Source of the DNA: a virus
IMG/VR virus record: IMGVR_UViG_3300046332_000238
Coordinates: 40,720 to 104,719 of that record
Strand: one strand, 5' to 3'
DNA length: 64,000 nucleotides
Under the pieces are notes generated by a model. It ran no database searches and had not been told where the DNA came from. It saw only the letters and a program-made list of their open reading frames with translations. This document shows positions 27,899-36,591 of this stretch, in pieces. Each line of letters begins with the position of its first letter. The first letter of the stretch is position 1. The position numbers were made by a program, and so were the translations under genes.

Positions 27899-28807
27899 AT
27901 GGCAATTGATTTTTCAAAACTCAAAACATCTTCAGGTAATCTAGACAAACTCACCAAAGCAATCGAAGCACTAAACAGTTCTTCCGATGGCAACGACAGC
28001 AAAGAAAAATTCTGGCGTCCCGAAGTAGATAAGTCTGGCAATGGCATGGCAACAATCCGATTCCTCCCTGCACCTGGTGCTGATGGTGACGATGGTCTGC
28101 CTTGGGTTAAAATCTTCTCACATGGTTTCCAAGGTCCAGGTGGATGGTTGATTGATAACTGTCTGACTACCAAGAACCAACAATGTCCAGTATGTGAACA
28201 CAATTCAACATTGTGGAATTCTGGCATCGAAGCAAATAAAGAAATCGTCCGTAAGCAAAAACGTAAACTTAATTACATTGCTAACGTGTACATCGTTTCT
28301 GATCCTAAGCATCCAGAGAATGAAGGCAAAGTATTCTTGTTCAAATTTGGTAAAAAGATTTTTGACAAGATTAACGAAGCAATGAATCCACAGTTCGCTG
28401 ATGAAGAAGCAATCAATCCATTTGATATGTGGAAAGGTGCTAACTTCAAACTGAAGATTCGTAAAGTTGAGGGTTATCAGAACTATGATAAGTCTGAATT
28501 TGAATCTGCATCACCATTGAATAGTGATGATGACGAACTGGAAGCAATCTGGAAGATGGAACATTCTCTGTCAGACTTGGTTGGCGACAAAGAATTTAAA
28601 TCATATGATGACCTAAAAGGTCGTTTGGATAAAGTTCTTGGTTTGAATGGTGCAGTTATTGCACCAAAGACCACTGTTGAACAGATCAAGGAAGATAACC
28701 GTGTAATCAGAGACAATCCAGCAGCTAAACCTGTTGTGTCTCGCGCACCGGAAGTCACTGAAGATGATGACGATATGGCATATTTCTCAAAACTTGCCGA
28801 AGATTAA
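27899..28807 (+). CDS. 32: gp32 single-stranded DNA-binding protein
   Basis: 302 residues, same length as T4 gp32 (301). N-terminal basic helix for cooperativity (AIDFSKLKTSSGNLDKLTKA), the core with FWRPEVDKSGNGMATIRFLP, the zinc site HGFQGPGGWLIDNC ... QCPVC, KLNYIANVYIVSDPKHPENE, INPFDMWKGANFKLKIRKVE, and an acidic tail (EVTEDDDDMAYFSKLAED) that recruits partners. Coats ssDNA in replication and recombination. Followed by a strong terminator. Confidence 0.95.
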   Translation: MAIDFSKLKTSSGNLDKLTKAIEALNSSSDGNDSKEKFWRPEVDKSGNGMATIRFLPAPGADGDDGLPWVKIFSHGFQGPGGWLIDNCLTTKNQQCPVCEHNSTLWNSGIEANKEIVRKQKRKLNYIANVYIVSDPKHPENEGKVFLFKFGKKIFDKINEAMNPQFADEEAINPFDMWKGANFKLKIRKVEGYQNYDKSEFESASPLNSDDDELEAIWKMEHSLSDLVGDKEFKSYDDLKGRLDKVLGLNGAVIAPKTTVEQIKEDNRVIRDNPAAKPVVSRAPEVTEDDDDMAYFSKLAED

Positions 28808-28835
28808 ACTATACTCCTTATCAAAGTAAGTTTAG

Positions 28836-28861
28836 AACCCCGCCTAGTGCGGGGTTTTTTG
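28836..28861 (+). terminator. rho-independent terminator after gp32
   Basis: AACCCCGC (28836-28843), loop CTAGT, GCGGGGTT (28849-28856) and a run of T to 28861. Separates gp32 from the convergent minus-strand tail genes. Confidence 0.92.
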
Positions 28862-28862
28862 T

Positions 28863-30323
28863 TTATACGACTCTAGTTGAACCAACAATCATACGTTGGA
28901 ATGTATCATCCTGATTTCTCACAGAAGGCATTGGTGTTTCTCTGGTTGGATTCTTTCGTTTATTTGCAACAACATTGTTAACTAAACTTTGTTGTGACGT
29001 AGCAACATTTGCATCCAAATTCAATGACACATTTTCATTGATGACACTATTAAGTTTCTGACTCGTTGGCACGGGAGTAGGTGTTGTTAATGGAAAAGAT
29101 TGAGTTGCAGTACCACCAGCACTTATAGGAGTAACAGGAGAAGTTCTTTCTACTTGTATTCCAGATTTTGATTGTGGTGCTGTGTTTGCGGGTGTTGCAG
29201 TATTAGTTGGTTGTGGAACAGGTGCTGCGGCCGCAGGTGTTGCTGTTTGCTTTTTTGCGGCCGCAATTGCATCCGATTGGTCAATCAGTACATTAGCTTC
29301 TTTACTAACAGCCTCCATCAACTGTTCTGGAGGCTCATTACCATTTTTATCCTCAAAAACATATTGTCCTTCCAGTTTATCACCAAACCAACCAGTTTTA
29401 TTAAATCTTTTGTAACCCCTTTTTTCCATTATTCGTGCAACAATATCTTGTTTTTCTTTTACAGCATCATCATAGTCTTTTTGTGCATTTGATTTTTCGA
29501 AAAGTTCATCCTCTTGGTCTTTCATTAGTATTTTTTTTGCTGCTAACGCTTTATTACCACCTAACAATTCTGTTTGTTTTCTTTCACCGGCACCAATCGA
29601 ACTAGCTATAACATATGCTAAAGCGCCAGCTAATACTCCACCGGCAAGCAAAATACCAGCAGGTGATAACAAAAATGATAAAAACCAATTACCCGCAGTT
29701 GATAATAAACTCAATAATGGTTTTAAAATATTCTTCATATTCATCAGGTCAGAAAGTGAATCAAAAATACTTTCAAAGAAACCTTTAGTCTGTTCTTTTT
29801 CTTGCACTAATGAAGCAGTACCACCAACCATACCCAAAGCTTTCAATAACTCTTTGTGACGTTTATCGTCCTCAAGTTTTCTTTCTTCCGCAAAGTTATT
29901 TTCTTTTTGTCTACGTTTCTTATCTTCTTCAGAAGTTTTTTTCAATAATCCGACAATACTAATCAGCACACTTTTCATACCAGAACTTTCTTGTTCTGAT
30001 GGTGGTAAAGCAGATATCTTTTTATTCTTAGGATTTACATATTTTACACGACCCGCAAAGTTTTCAATATCTTGGCGACTACGACCAGTAATTTTACCCA
30101 ACAGTGCAGGACCAAGACGAGAACCACCAGTAAGAACTTTAGCAATGTTTAGTGGATCAAATTTTTCTTTGATGCCTTTCATTTTTGCCTGAGTTTTTAA
30201 TGAAATTGCTTTTTTAATACCAGAAAAAACTCCTGAACCTTGAATAATTTCATCAGACAACAAGGATGATAGTGACTGTTTTCTTATTGATCGTGCTTTT
30301 TGGTAGGATAAATTGTTGTCCAT
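28863..30323 (-). CDS. large tail-associated protein, possibly tape-measure-like
   Basis: 486 residues. Helical basic N-terminus (SYQKARSIRKQSLSSLLSDE), charged coiled-coil region around 115-160 (KKTSEEDKKRRQKENNFAEE), a hydrophobic stretch (WFLSFLLSPAGILLAGGVLA) and a Pro/Thr/Ala-rich disordered C-terminal third. A helical protein with a central hydrophobic span encoded right after the gp26/51-like chaperone genes fits a tape-measure or its partner, but no specific motif proves this. Starts at the stop of the 30323-31942 gene. Confidence 0.6.
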   Translation of the reverse strand: MDNNLSYQKARSIRKQSLSSLLSDEIIQGSGVFSGIKKAISLKTQAKMKGIKEKFDPLNIAKVLTGGSRLGPALLGKITGRSRQDIENFAGRVKYVNPKNKKISALPPSEQESSGMKSVLISIVGLLKKTSEEDKKRRQKENNFAEERKLEDDKRHKELLKALGMVGGTASLVQEKEQTKGFFESIFDSLSDLMNMKNILKPLLSLLSTAGNWFLSFLLSPAGILLAGGVLAGALAYVIASSIGAGERKQTELLGGNKALAAKKILMKDQEDELFEKSNAQKDYDDAVKEKQDIVARIMEKRGYKRFNKTGWFGDKLEGQYVFEDKNGNEPPEQLMEAVSKEANVLIDQSDAIAAAKKQTATPAAAAPVPQPTNTATPANTAPQSKSGIQVERTSPVTPISAGGTATQSFPLTTPTPVPTSQKLNSVINENVSLNLDANVATSQQSLVNNVVANKRKNPTRETPMPSVRNQDDTFQRMIVGSTRVV

Positions 30324-31942
30324 TACTTTGCCCTTTGTGCTCTTATCATAGCATTAGTGTCATCTTCTTTTTTGACATTCTTTTTTGTTGTATCTGATGA
30401 ATTATCAATTGCTATATTGTTTGCTGTGTTTTTTTGTTGTTGTGCATTTAATGCTTTTTTGGCATCAGCAGATAATTTTGAACCCGAATCTATTGTTTGG
30501 CCAGAATTGTTGCCGCTTGGTATGCCCTGTGGTGTATTCGAACCAGATTTTAAATTTCTTTCTCGGTCAATATCAAGAGCTTTGCCAATTTCTTCTGGAG
30601 AATTATGTGCCTTGTTGCCACCAATTCCAGAATAAAGTGATTCGCCCCTTTTCAAATTTGTTTTTGGTAATTTTTTACCAATAGATCCTTGTTTTATATC
30701 ATATGGCACTCCAATAGATGAGAACTCTTTGGCTAGTTCTAATATAGCAGCATCTCGCGTTACATTATTTCGGCCATGCAAATAATCATCCACAAGTTTT
30801 CTTTTTCTTTTTATTATACCCTCTGAGAACAAATAGTCTTGAGTCTCTGGTGTCAAGTAAGTGGTTTTTGGATCTATTTTTAATTTTTTTACCAATTCCA
30901 ACATAGTTGGTGGAATTATTTGATAACGGCCAATAGTGAACACTGTGGTTGGTCCACCAGGTTTTAGATTTGGATTACCTTCTGGAAATTGTTTAGTTTT
31001 AGCAGCGTGATTCAAATAATCTGATATTGTCCATTTCGAAAAATTAATAGGTTCATTAGCAGGAATCATTTTATTATTGATGGTTCCCCTATTATACGCA
31101 TTATATTCATTACCATCAAAAGATTTACCAGCAGAAGATTTACTTTCAAATAAAGCAATTCTTTCTGCGGTGCTACGACTGGATGCCAATGCTGCGTTGC
31201 CAGCAGTAACCAATGCAGCACCCACAGCAACTTTGGCTGCGGTTGCTGCTGCTGATCCAGCACCTGGTGCCACTGGTGGAATTACCGGTGCACCAGGAAC
31301 TGCCGGCGGTGCTGGCGGCGCTGGTGGTTTTGGTGCTGGCGGCGCCGGTGGTTTTGCTGGAGTACCAGCTGGCGGTTTTGCTGGCGGTTTCGCTGGAGTA
31401 CCACCAGGTGGTTTCGCTGGAGTGCCACCAGGTGGTTTCGCTGGAGTGCCACCAGGTGGTTTCGCTGGAGTGCCACCAGGTGGTTTCGCTGGAGTGCCAC
31501 CAGGTGGTTTCGCTGGAGTGCCACCAGTACCGCCAGGTTTTGCTGGAGTACCACCAGTACCACCAGGTTTTGCTGGAGTACCACCAGGTTTTGCTTGTGC
31601 TGGTGCTTGTTGTGCAGGTGTTTTTTGACCTGGTTTTGAACCTTTTGTTTTCTTACCAGTCAATGCTTGTATTATTTCTTGATTGCGATTATCTTTTTCT
31701 TTCTGTTCTTCTTTGAAGTAATTCTGTTTTTCTTGTATTTCAAGTTTTTTTGCAACTTCAGACTTGACCATCATTTTGTATATCGTACCCAAAATTTCTG
31801 GATTACTTGAGTCACTCAAGTCAGTCATTGATGAATCGCCACCAAATAGTTTAGATACAAGTGAACGTGTTTTTTCAACACCACGAGATAATAGACTACT
31901 CGTGGTGCCTTTAGTTTGTTCAGATAATTCTGGTTTTGCCAT
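30323..31942 (-). CDS. tail protein with Pro/Gly/Lys repeat linker and muralytic-type domain
   Basis: 539 residues. Residues 1-95 are helical; then about 100 residues of PAKPPGGT/PAKPGGTGGT repeats; an Ala-rich stretch; then from about residue 245 a domain with ERIALFESK, NEYNAYNRGTINN, WTISDYLNHAAKT, FTIGRYQIIPPTMLELVKKL and TPETQDYLFSEGII. GRYQ-(I/L)-IP-x-T and the early Glu with N-x-G are typical of phage lysozyme/lytic transglycosylase-like domains. The rest is polar. It may supply the tail-associated muralytic activity missing from the split gp5 here. ATG overlaps the upstream stop (TAATG). Confidence 0.7.
   Translation of the reverse strand: MAKPELSEQTKGTTSSLLSRGVEKTRSLVSKLFGGDSSMTDLSDSSNPEILGTIYKMMVKSEVAKKLEIQEKQNYFKEEQKEKDNRNQEIIQALTGKKTKGSKPGQKTPAQQAPAQAKPGGTPAKPGGTGGTPAKPGGTGGTPAKPPGGTPAKPPGGTPAKPPGGTPAKPPGGTPAKPPGGTPAKPPAKPPAGTPAKPPAPPAPKPPAPPAPPAVPGAPVIPPVAPGAGSAAATAAKVAVGAALVTAGNAALASSRSTAERIALFESKSSAGKSFDGNEYNAYNRGTINNKMIPANEPINFSKWTISDYLNHAAKTKQFPEGNPNLKPGGPTTVFTIGRYQIIPPTMLELVKKLKIDPKTTYLTPETQDYLFSEGIIKRKRKLVDDYLHGRNNVTRDAAILELAKEFSSIGVPYDIKQGSIGKKLPKTNLKRGESLYSGIGGNKAHNSPEEIGKALDIDRERNLKSGSNTPQGIPSGNNSGQTIDSGSKLSADAKKALNAQQQKNTANNIAIDNSSDTTKKNVKKEDDTNAMIRAQRAK
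31346..31600 (-). repeat. 24-bp tandem coding repeat (PAKPPGGT)
   Basis: Near-perfect tandem copies of a 24-bp unit coding PAKPPGGT, with looser PAKPGGTGGT copies at the proximal side and PKPPAPP at the distal side. GC-rich against an AT-rich genome. Copy number is likely unstable by slippage. Confidence 0.9.
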
Positions 31943-32126
31943 TAGGTTCTCATTCGTTCTTTGATTTTCTGATTTTCTTCCTCAATATACTGAACTAACA
32001 TAGCAACATATACATCCCTTTCCCACGGCATCATATTGTCCAATTCAGTCAGACTATACTTGTGGTGTTGCATCATCGAGAAATTCGTCTTATAATGATT
32101 TCTCAGATTGTCGTGGCGAAAGGTTA
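31942..32126 (-). CDS. gp51-like extension reached by -1 frameshift from gp26
   Basis: An open reading frame in the -1 frame relative to gp26 continues from its end to TAA at 31944-31942: RITFRHDNLRNHYKTNFSMM, QHHKYSLTELDNMMPWERDV and YVAMLVQYIEEENQKIKER. LTELDNMxPWERxxYxxxL is a signature of tail assembly chaperone C-terminal extensions. Good independent starts are lacking (ATG at 32076 has no SD). The slippery run T-TTT-TTC at 32136-32130 sits two codons before the gp26 stop. The fusion product would be about 302 residues. Confidence 0.7.
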
Positions 32127-32849
32127 TACGAAAAAACTTTCCAATCCCTCCACGTTAATCGTGTGATGGAATCCACATTTCTTGCAATCCATTTCGACTG
32201 TTTCTTTTAACTTTGGTAAGTTATTAAAGAATGCTTCAACTTTACTGAATTGTTCTTGGTTCATAGTCTCAACAAAATCGACCATTTCTTCTACTGGTGT
32301 TTCTTTACCGTAGTAGAATTGTTCGCCATCGTAAATGTATTCGATACTCTGTGCAATCATATTAAATGTAATATCTGTAATATCATCATACTTGATGGAA
32401 TCTTTTACGATACCAAATTCTGGGTACTTCATTTTGACCATTAATTTATCAGTCAATTGAATCTCTGGTGAGATTGATTCATCCATCTTTACTTTAATCT
32501 CTAACAGATTAATTTGTTTTTCCATGATATTACCACACTCAACATCATCAACCTCATTATTACAACGATAACGCGAATCGATTGTTTCTCCTACCGACTT
32601 TGCACGAAGGTTGATGAAGTAATATTCAATATCAATAATAGGTAATGTATCAATGTCCACATTTTCTGTTAGTGTACAGTTGTATAGAATATCATGAATA
32701 GACTGGTGAATGGAACCGGAATCACTTGACTCCATTGCCATTAACAGATTTCTCTGTTCTTTCACCAAGAATGGTCTAAATTTAATTTTCTTTTTCGATA
32801 CTGGTAGTTCTAGTTCATATGTTGGCACATCAATTTTTGGTAAAGCCAT
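32124..32849 (-). CDS. 26: gp26-like baseplate/tail assembly protein
   Basis: 241 residues of the T4 baseplate gp26 family: LPKIDVPTYELELPVSKKKI, KFRPFLVKEQRNLLMAMES, FNMIAQSIEYIYDGEQ, MNQEQFSKVEAFFNNLPKL. Two Cys-rich spots (RCNNEVDDVECG; DCKKCGFHH) form a likely zinc site. In T4, gp26 acts in assembly of the central baseplate hub. The gene ends ESFFV with a slippery heptamer, suggesting it also makes a longer gp26-gp51 type product, as tail assembly chaperones do. Confidence 0.82.
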   Translation of the reverse strand: MALPKIDVPTYELELPVSKKKIKFRPFLVKEQRNLLMAMESSDSGSIHQSIHDILYNCTLTENVDIDTLPIIDIEYYFINLRAKSVGETIDSRYRCNNEVDDVECGNIMEKQINLLEIKVKMDESISPEIQLTDKLMVKMKYPEFGIVKDSIKYDDITDITFNMIAQSIEYIYDGEQFYYGKETPVEEMVDFVETMNQEQFSKVEAFFNNLPKLKETVEMDCKKCGFHHTINVEGLESFFV

Positions 32850-32875
32850 AATAACTCCTGAATTACATTAATTAA

Positions 32876-33394
32876 TCAAAATAACGGGAACGAAAAGTCT
32901 CTTTCCCAACGAGTATAAGCAAATGTTACAGATAATTTATGATAACTGTCGGTACTCCAATCCAAATCCAATTGGTTCATTGACACTGGATATGCATCAA
33001 TTAGTTTAACAGAGTATGCTGGACGGTTTGTTACATCATATTGTGTGATTATTATGTCAGCCACATAATCACTCTTATAACCAAAGTTGTTAGTATTTGT
33101 TGGATTGATACGTTCGAACCATCTATCAAAAAATACCTTTTGAGCCATATCGTCTGTAACCATAAACGTCAGATCAACATCACTGTATGTCATCAAGTAA
33201 GGAAACTTTTCAATTGGACCATATGTTCTTTGTTCTGTGGTCGCCAATGTTTTACCTGGCAATTGAGCAGATTCGCAACGATACAACAAACTATATGATC
33301 CACCAAATTTTGGATAAATCTGTACATCAAATCGACTCGGTCTTGATAAGTCGGTTTGGAAACTAGATTTAAAACTTTGTATGCTTCCTGGCAT
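32876..33394 (-). CDS. tail-tube (gp19 family) related baseplate protein
   Basis: 172 residues. SRPSRFDVQIYPKFGGSYSL, YRCESAQLPGKTLATTEQRT, YGPIEKFPYLMTYSDVDLTF and MVTDDMAQKVFFDRWFERIN followed by SYHKLSVTFAYTRWERD are the conserved strands of T4-type tube proteins (gp19 fold shared by gp48 and gp54). Given its place among baseplate genes it probably forms the tube-start ring (gp54-like) rather than the main tube; I cannot separate these by eye. Confidence 0.75.
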   Translation of the reverse strand: MPGSIQSFKSSFQTDLSRPSRFDVQIYPKFGGSYSLLYRCESAQLPGKTLATTEQRTYGPIEKFPYLMTYSDVDLTFMVTDDMAQKVFFDRWFERINPTNTNNFGYKSDYVADIIITQYDVTNRPAYSVKLIDAYPVSMNQLDLDWSTDSYHKLSVTFAYTRWERDFSFPLF

Positions 33395-34018
33395 TTAGGA
33401 ATTCCTTATTTCTTCTACTGATTCTTGCCATACCTGATTAGGAGTGGCACCTTTGAATTGTTGAACTGGTATATGAATGGCAATATCCCATTCTTCAGGT
33501 AAAACGGCAAGAATTCTGGATTTCACATGGGGATACAAATAACGTTTGATGCAAGGTCTGAACTCTTTAAATCGTTTTGACGCCTCTAGGATGTCATAGG
33601 TGATGCGGATACGCTTAATTTCATCATCATCATCATTTAAGATTGCAAGTGCCATCAACTTTCGCATGAATGCCACTCTATATTTAAGTGGCAGATAATG
33701 TAGGTTGAGTCCTAGGAAACCATCATCATATCTCTGTAATGGCATAACCAGAGGAAACCTGTCATAATATGGCAAGTCATGTTTACCTTTTGGATCATAT
33801 ACAAAGAAGTACAATGCACCAATTAAGAACTTTTGTCGATTAAAAGGACTAGTATATCGACTTTTTTCTTTGGTTAATGGTATTGCAAGTCTACTTGGAT
33901 TTCTCAATTCTGCAATCTTTTTGGTTAACCAAAGAATCGATTCTCGACCCATGGTTTTCAAGTTGGCAGCAGATTTCTCGCCAGATAGTGATGTTAAGAT
34001 TGATGGTTTTATAGTCAT
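33395..34018 (-). CDS. conserved T4-type protein, perhaps gp2-like DNA end protector
   Basis: 207 residues. Core: KTMGRESILWLTKKIAELRN, FLIGALYFFVYDPKGKHDLP, YYDRFPLVMPLQRYDDGFLG, LNLHYLPLKYRVAFMRKLM. The YYDRFPL and GLNLHYL phrases mark a family conserved next to gp4 in T4-type phages. From memory of synteny (T4 genes 2-4-53-5) I suspect gp2, the protein on virion DNA ends that blocks RecBCD. That assignment is tentative. Confidence 0.6.
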   Translation of the reverse strand: MTIKPSILTSLSGEKSAANLKTMGRESILWLTKKIAELRNPSRLAIPLTKEKSRYTSPFNRQKFLIGALYFFVYDPKGKHDLPYYDRFPLVMPLQRYDDGFLGLNLHYLPLKYRVAFMRKLMALAILNDDDDEIKRIRITYDILEASKRFKEFRPCIKRYLYPHVKSRILAVLPEEWDIAIHIPVQQFKGATPNQVWQESVEEIRNS

Positions 34019-34041
34019 GGTGTATTTAGTTATAGACCTAA

Positions 34042-34506
34042 GTGATAAATATGGGACACAAACAACAATTTCTACAAGATATTATGTATTCATTCACCAT
34101 AACAACAAAAGAATTTGAAAGGATGAACAATTGTTTGTCTCTATTTTTAGACATAGACTGTCATAATATTGAATATAAAAACACTACTTTTTATACAAAA
34201 TCGTCAGGTGCGACAAAGGGCACAACAGGATACAAATACACCGAACAACAAAGAAAAAATATAAGCGATAGCCTAAAAGGAAAATCGAGTTCATGGTTAG
34301 GGAAAAAACATTCAGAAGAAACAAAAAATAAAATATCTGAACAAAAAAAAGGCAAAAAACTTTCTGAAGAAACTAAACAAAAAATGAAACTGGATGGTAG
34401 ACAAGGACGTAAACACTCAGAAGAAACAAAAGAAAAAATGAAACAATTGGCATTAATACGAGAAGAATCTAAAAGGAATCTAAAAAATCAAACTTTAGGT
34501 AATTGA
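34042..34506 (+). CDS. NUMOD3-repeat protein, probable homing endonuclease remnant
   Basis: 154 residues if started at GTG 34042; no convincing SD. The C-terminal 90 residues are three NUMOD3-type DNA-binding repeats (WLGKKHSEETKNKISEQ, GKKLSEETKQKMKLDG, GRKHSEETKEKMKQLA). The N-terminal 60 residues contain no GIY-YIG or HNH catalytic motif. Sits on the plus strand between two minus-strand genes, as mobile endonuclease genes do. Likely a decayed endonuclease or free DNA-binding fragment. A GATAAATA late-promoter motif (34044-34051) overlaps its start. It overlaps gp4 by 19 nt at the end. Confidence 0.55.
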   Translation: MINMGHKQQFLQDIMYSFTITTKEFERMNNCLSLFLDIDCHNIEYKNTTFYTKSSGATKGTTGYKYTEQQRKNISDSLKGKSSSWLGKKHSEETKNKISEQKKGKKLSEETKQKMKLDGRQGRKHSEETKEKMKQLALIREESKRNLKNQTLGN

Positions 34507-34937
34507 TCTTCAGTAAAAATAACAAATTCCCATCCTCGATCCAAGCAATATTCTCTTGCGTGCTTCCATTTTGATTGATTTACTCCCCATGTCGTTACTT
34601 CTGTGATATATTGTTTTGTGATTCGTTTCTTCACTTCTGGTTGAACCGTCTGTTTTTTTGGTTTAACTTCTATCATCCAAGTTTTTAATAAACCATTTTT
34701 GTCTTTTACTTTTATGACAAAATCGGGAAAATAACGATGTCTATGTCCATCAACAGGAGATATATATGGTACAATAATTTCTTCACTGGACCACTCAACA
34801 ACCCAACTTTCTGTATCAAATTTATGCATAAATCTAGCTTCCCAACTGGAACGGTAGATGATATTTGTATGGTCACCCATGTATTTTTGGGGGTTGGATG
34901 GTGTAAATACACCTTTATATGCTTTTGAATATGCCAT
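34488..34937 (-). CDS. 4: gp4-like head completion protein
   Basis: 149 residues, T4 gp4 is 150. GVFTPSNPQKYMGDHTNIIY, RSSWEARFMHKFDTESWVVE, WSSEEIIVPYISPVDGHRHR, YFPDFVIKVKDKNG and the motif EVKPKKQT. The D ... E-x-K arrangement (PDF ... IEVKPK) is a nuclease-type core; in T4, gp4 (gp50) completes the head after DNA packaging. Very clear match. Confidence 0.92.
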   Translation of the reverse strand: MAYSKAYKGVFTPSNPQKYMGDHTNIIYRSSWEARFMHKFDTESWVVEWSSEEIIVPYISPVDGHRHRYFPDFVIKVKDKNGLLKTWMIEVKPKKQTVQPEVKKRITKQYITEVTTWGVNQSKWKHAREYCLDRGWEFVIFTEDQLPKV

Positions 34938-34942
34938 AAATA
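34935..34942 (+). promoter_or_regulatory. T4-type late promoter (CATAAATA) before gp48
   Basis: CATAAATA 34 bp before gp48 start, overlapping the first codon of the divergent gp4 gene. First promoter of the plus-strand baseplate block. Confidence 0.65.
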
Positions 34943-34975
34943 CTATGTATAACTTTTAAAAAAATGAAGGAAAAA

Positions 34976-35995
34976 ATGGCAGAAATTACGATTGGTCAAA
35001 CTTCTGGAGTATCTGGGCCAACTGCGCCACTATTTATTAGTCCATATGATACGAAATACCTACAGTATCCAAGAGATTTGGCTACAACACCAAAACTACA
35101 CTCTGTTAATTTTAGAGCATACGCCATTGAAGCAAAAGCACTATCCGACGCGGTTCAATCATTACGCGAACCATTAACACAACTATCCAACATAACTACT
35201 GGTGATGCTGTTAATGCCGCTGCTGGTGTTGCTCAAGCAACTGTAAACGGAACAATTGCTGTAGTTAATGGTGGTTCTTCATTGCCGGATATAACAGTCA
35301 ATTCAGTAATAAATGGATTACAGAGTGGTGTTGATAGTGCCGCAGAATCAGGAATTAAAATTAATAGTGCTATTAATAGTTTAAACAAAATTAGTCGCTC
35401 AACAATTGCCAAAGACAGTATAACATTATATATGCCAGAGAATGTACAATTCTCATATGCGGCACAATATGGCAATTTAAGTATTGCTGAAGCATTAGAG
35501 TCTGTTCCATTGGTTAAAGGCGTCGCAAAAGCAATCACATCAACAATCGGCAAAGAAGGAAATGCAGCAGCCAGATTGCTATTAAATGCAGCAGGTTATG
35601 TTTTTAACCCACAACAACAAGTATTATTTGAGGGTATTGACTTCAGAGAATATAGCATGACCTTCACTTTTACTCCATTTAACAAACAAGAATCTGATGA
35701 AGTTGCACAGATCATCAAATCATTCAGAAAAAATGCTGCACCAACAATAGTAAAAGCTACTGGCGGTTTCTTTTTTAATCCACCAGCGGTTTTTGATATA
35801 ACATATCTGTTCAATAGTGCTCTTAATAATAATATAAGTCAAGTAAAACGTAGTGTGTTGAAGAATGTTGATGTTAATTATGCACCAAATGGTTGGGCAA
35901 CACACGAAGATGGTTCACCAGTACAAATAGTTATGTCATTAAACTTCCAAGAAATAGAATTGGTTGATAGTGCAGACATTGAGAACGGTTACTAA
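34976..35995 (+). CDS. 48: gp48-like baseplate tail-tube cap
   Basis: 339 residues from ATG 34976, chosen over 34964 because AAGGA lies just 5 bases before it. Long Ala/Asn/Ser-rich helical middle, then ITLYMPENVQFSYAAQYGNL, GYVFNPQQQVLFEGIDFREY, SMTFTFTPFNKQESDEVAQI and FFFNPPAVFDITYLFN. The FNP-x-x-x-VLFEG-(I/V)-x-FR-x-(F/Y)-x-(F/M)-x-F-x-F-x-P set is the T4 gp48 signature. It caps the baseplate and starts the tail tube. Confidence 0.87.
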   Translation: MAEITIGQTSGVSGPTAPLFISPYDTKYLQYPRDLATTPKLHSVNFRAYAIEAKALSDAVQSLREPLTQLSNITTGDAVNAAAGVAQATVNGTIAVVNGGSSLPDITVNSVINGLQSGVDSAAESGIKINSAINSLNKISRSTIAKDSITLYMPENVQFSYAAQYGNLSIAEALESVPLVKGVAKAITSTIGKEGNAAARLLLNAAGYVFNPQQQVLFEGIDFREYSMTFTFTPFNKQESDEVAQIIKSFRKNAAPTIVKATGGFFFNPPAVFDITYLFNSALNNNISQVKRSVLKNVDVNYAPNGWATHEDGSPVQIVMSLNFQEIELVDSADIENGY

Positions 35996-35996
35996 T

Positions 35997-36590
35997 ATGA
36001 ATTACTTTAAATCTTTACCTAAAATTTTAATTATAGATGGCAATACATCAATAGTTGCCACAAATTTAATGGCTCGTGCCAGTATTATTGCTGATCTGTT
36101 AAAGAATCCGTTGTTGCTTTATTCATATGATATACAAGATACGGATACACCAGAAATTATTGCACACAAATATTATGGTGATGTTGAACGATATTGGTTG
36201 GTCATGTTTGCAAACCAATTATTAGATCCACAATGGGATTGGCCAATGAATGGTCGAGTATTTTCTGACTTTTTGGATAAAAAATATACACCAGAAACTT
36301 TGGTTGATGCACATCACTATGAAAAGATTATTACACAAACAGATTCTGGTACCAATACAGTAACTACCGAAACAATTATAATAGATTCTAACACATATTC
36401 AAGTTTAACACCTTCCATCACATCATATACTTTACCAACGGGTATTGTAACCGTTGATGTATCCAAACGCATTGTTGACAACTATACATATGAAGTCGAA
36501 ACAAACGAATCAAAACGTAATATTAAATTATTAAACAAGGTATATGCATCACAGATGGAAGATCAGTTAAACACATTGATGAGAAAATAA
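35997..36590 (+). CDS. 53: gp53-like baseplate wedge protein
   Basis: 197 residues from ATG 35997 (an upstream in-frame start at 35964 lies inside gp48). NYFKSLPKILI, LMARASIIADLLKNPLLLYS, YDIQDTDTPEIIAHKYYGDV, ERYWLVMFANQLLDPQWDWP and MNGRVFSDFLDKKY match gp53: DTPE-x-(I/L)-A-x-K-x-YG and W-x-(I/L/V)-x-x-x-N-x-(I/L)-x-DP. In T4 gp53 joins adjacent wedges around the hub. Confidence 0.88.
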   Translation: MNYFKSLPKILIIDGNTSIVATNLMARASIIADLLKNPLLLYSYDIQDTDTPEIIAHKYYGDVERYWLVMFANQLLDPQWDWPMNGRVFSDFLDKKYTPETLVDAHHYEKIITQTDSGTNTVTTETIIIDSNTYSSLTPSITSYTLPTGIVTVDVSKRIVDNYTYEVETNESKRNIKLLNKVYASQMEDQLNTLMRK

Positions 36591-36591
36591 T

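Noticed and set aside
31077-31628. 183-codon plus-strand ORF rich in Gly/Phe/Ala/Val/Pro repeats
   Set aside because: It is the antisense of the PAKPPGGT repeat; a GC-biased codon pattern opens all frames there. No SD and opposite to a well supported gene.
31942-32076. Independent start (ATG at 32076) for the gp51-like ORF
   Set aside because: No SD nearby and the open frame extends upstream without a break to the slippery site; kept only as an alternative to frameshifting.
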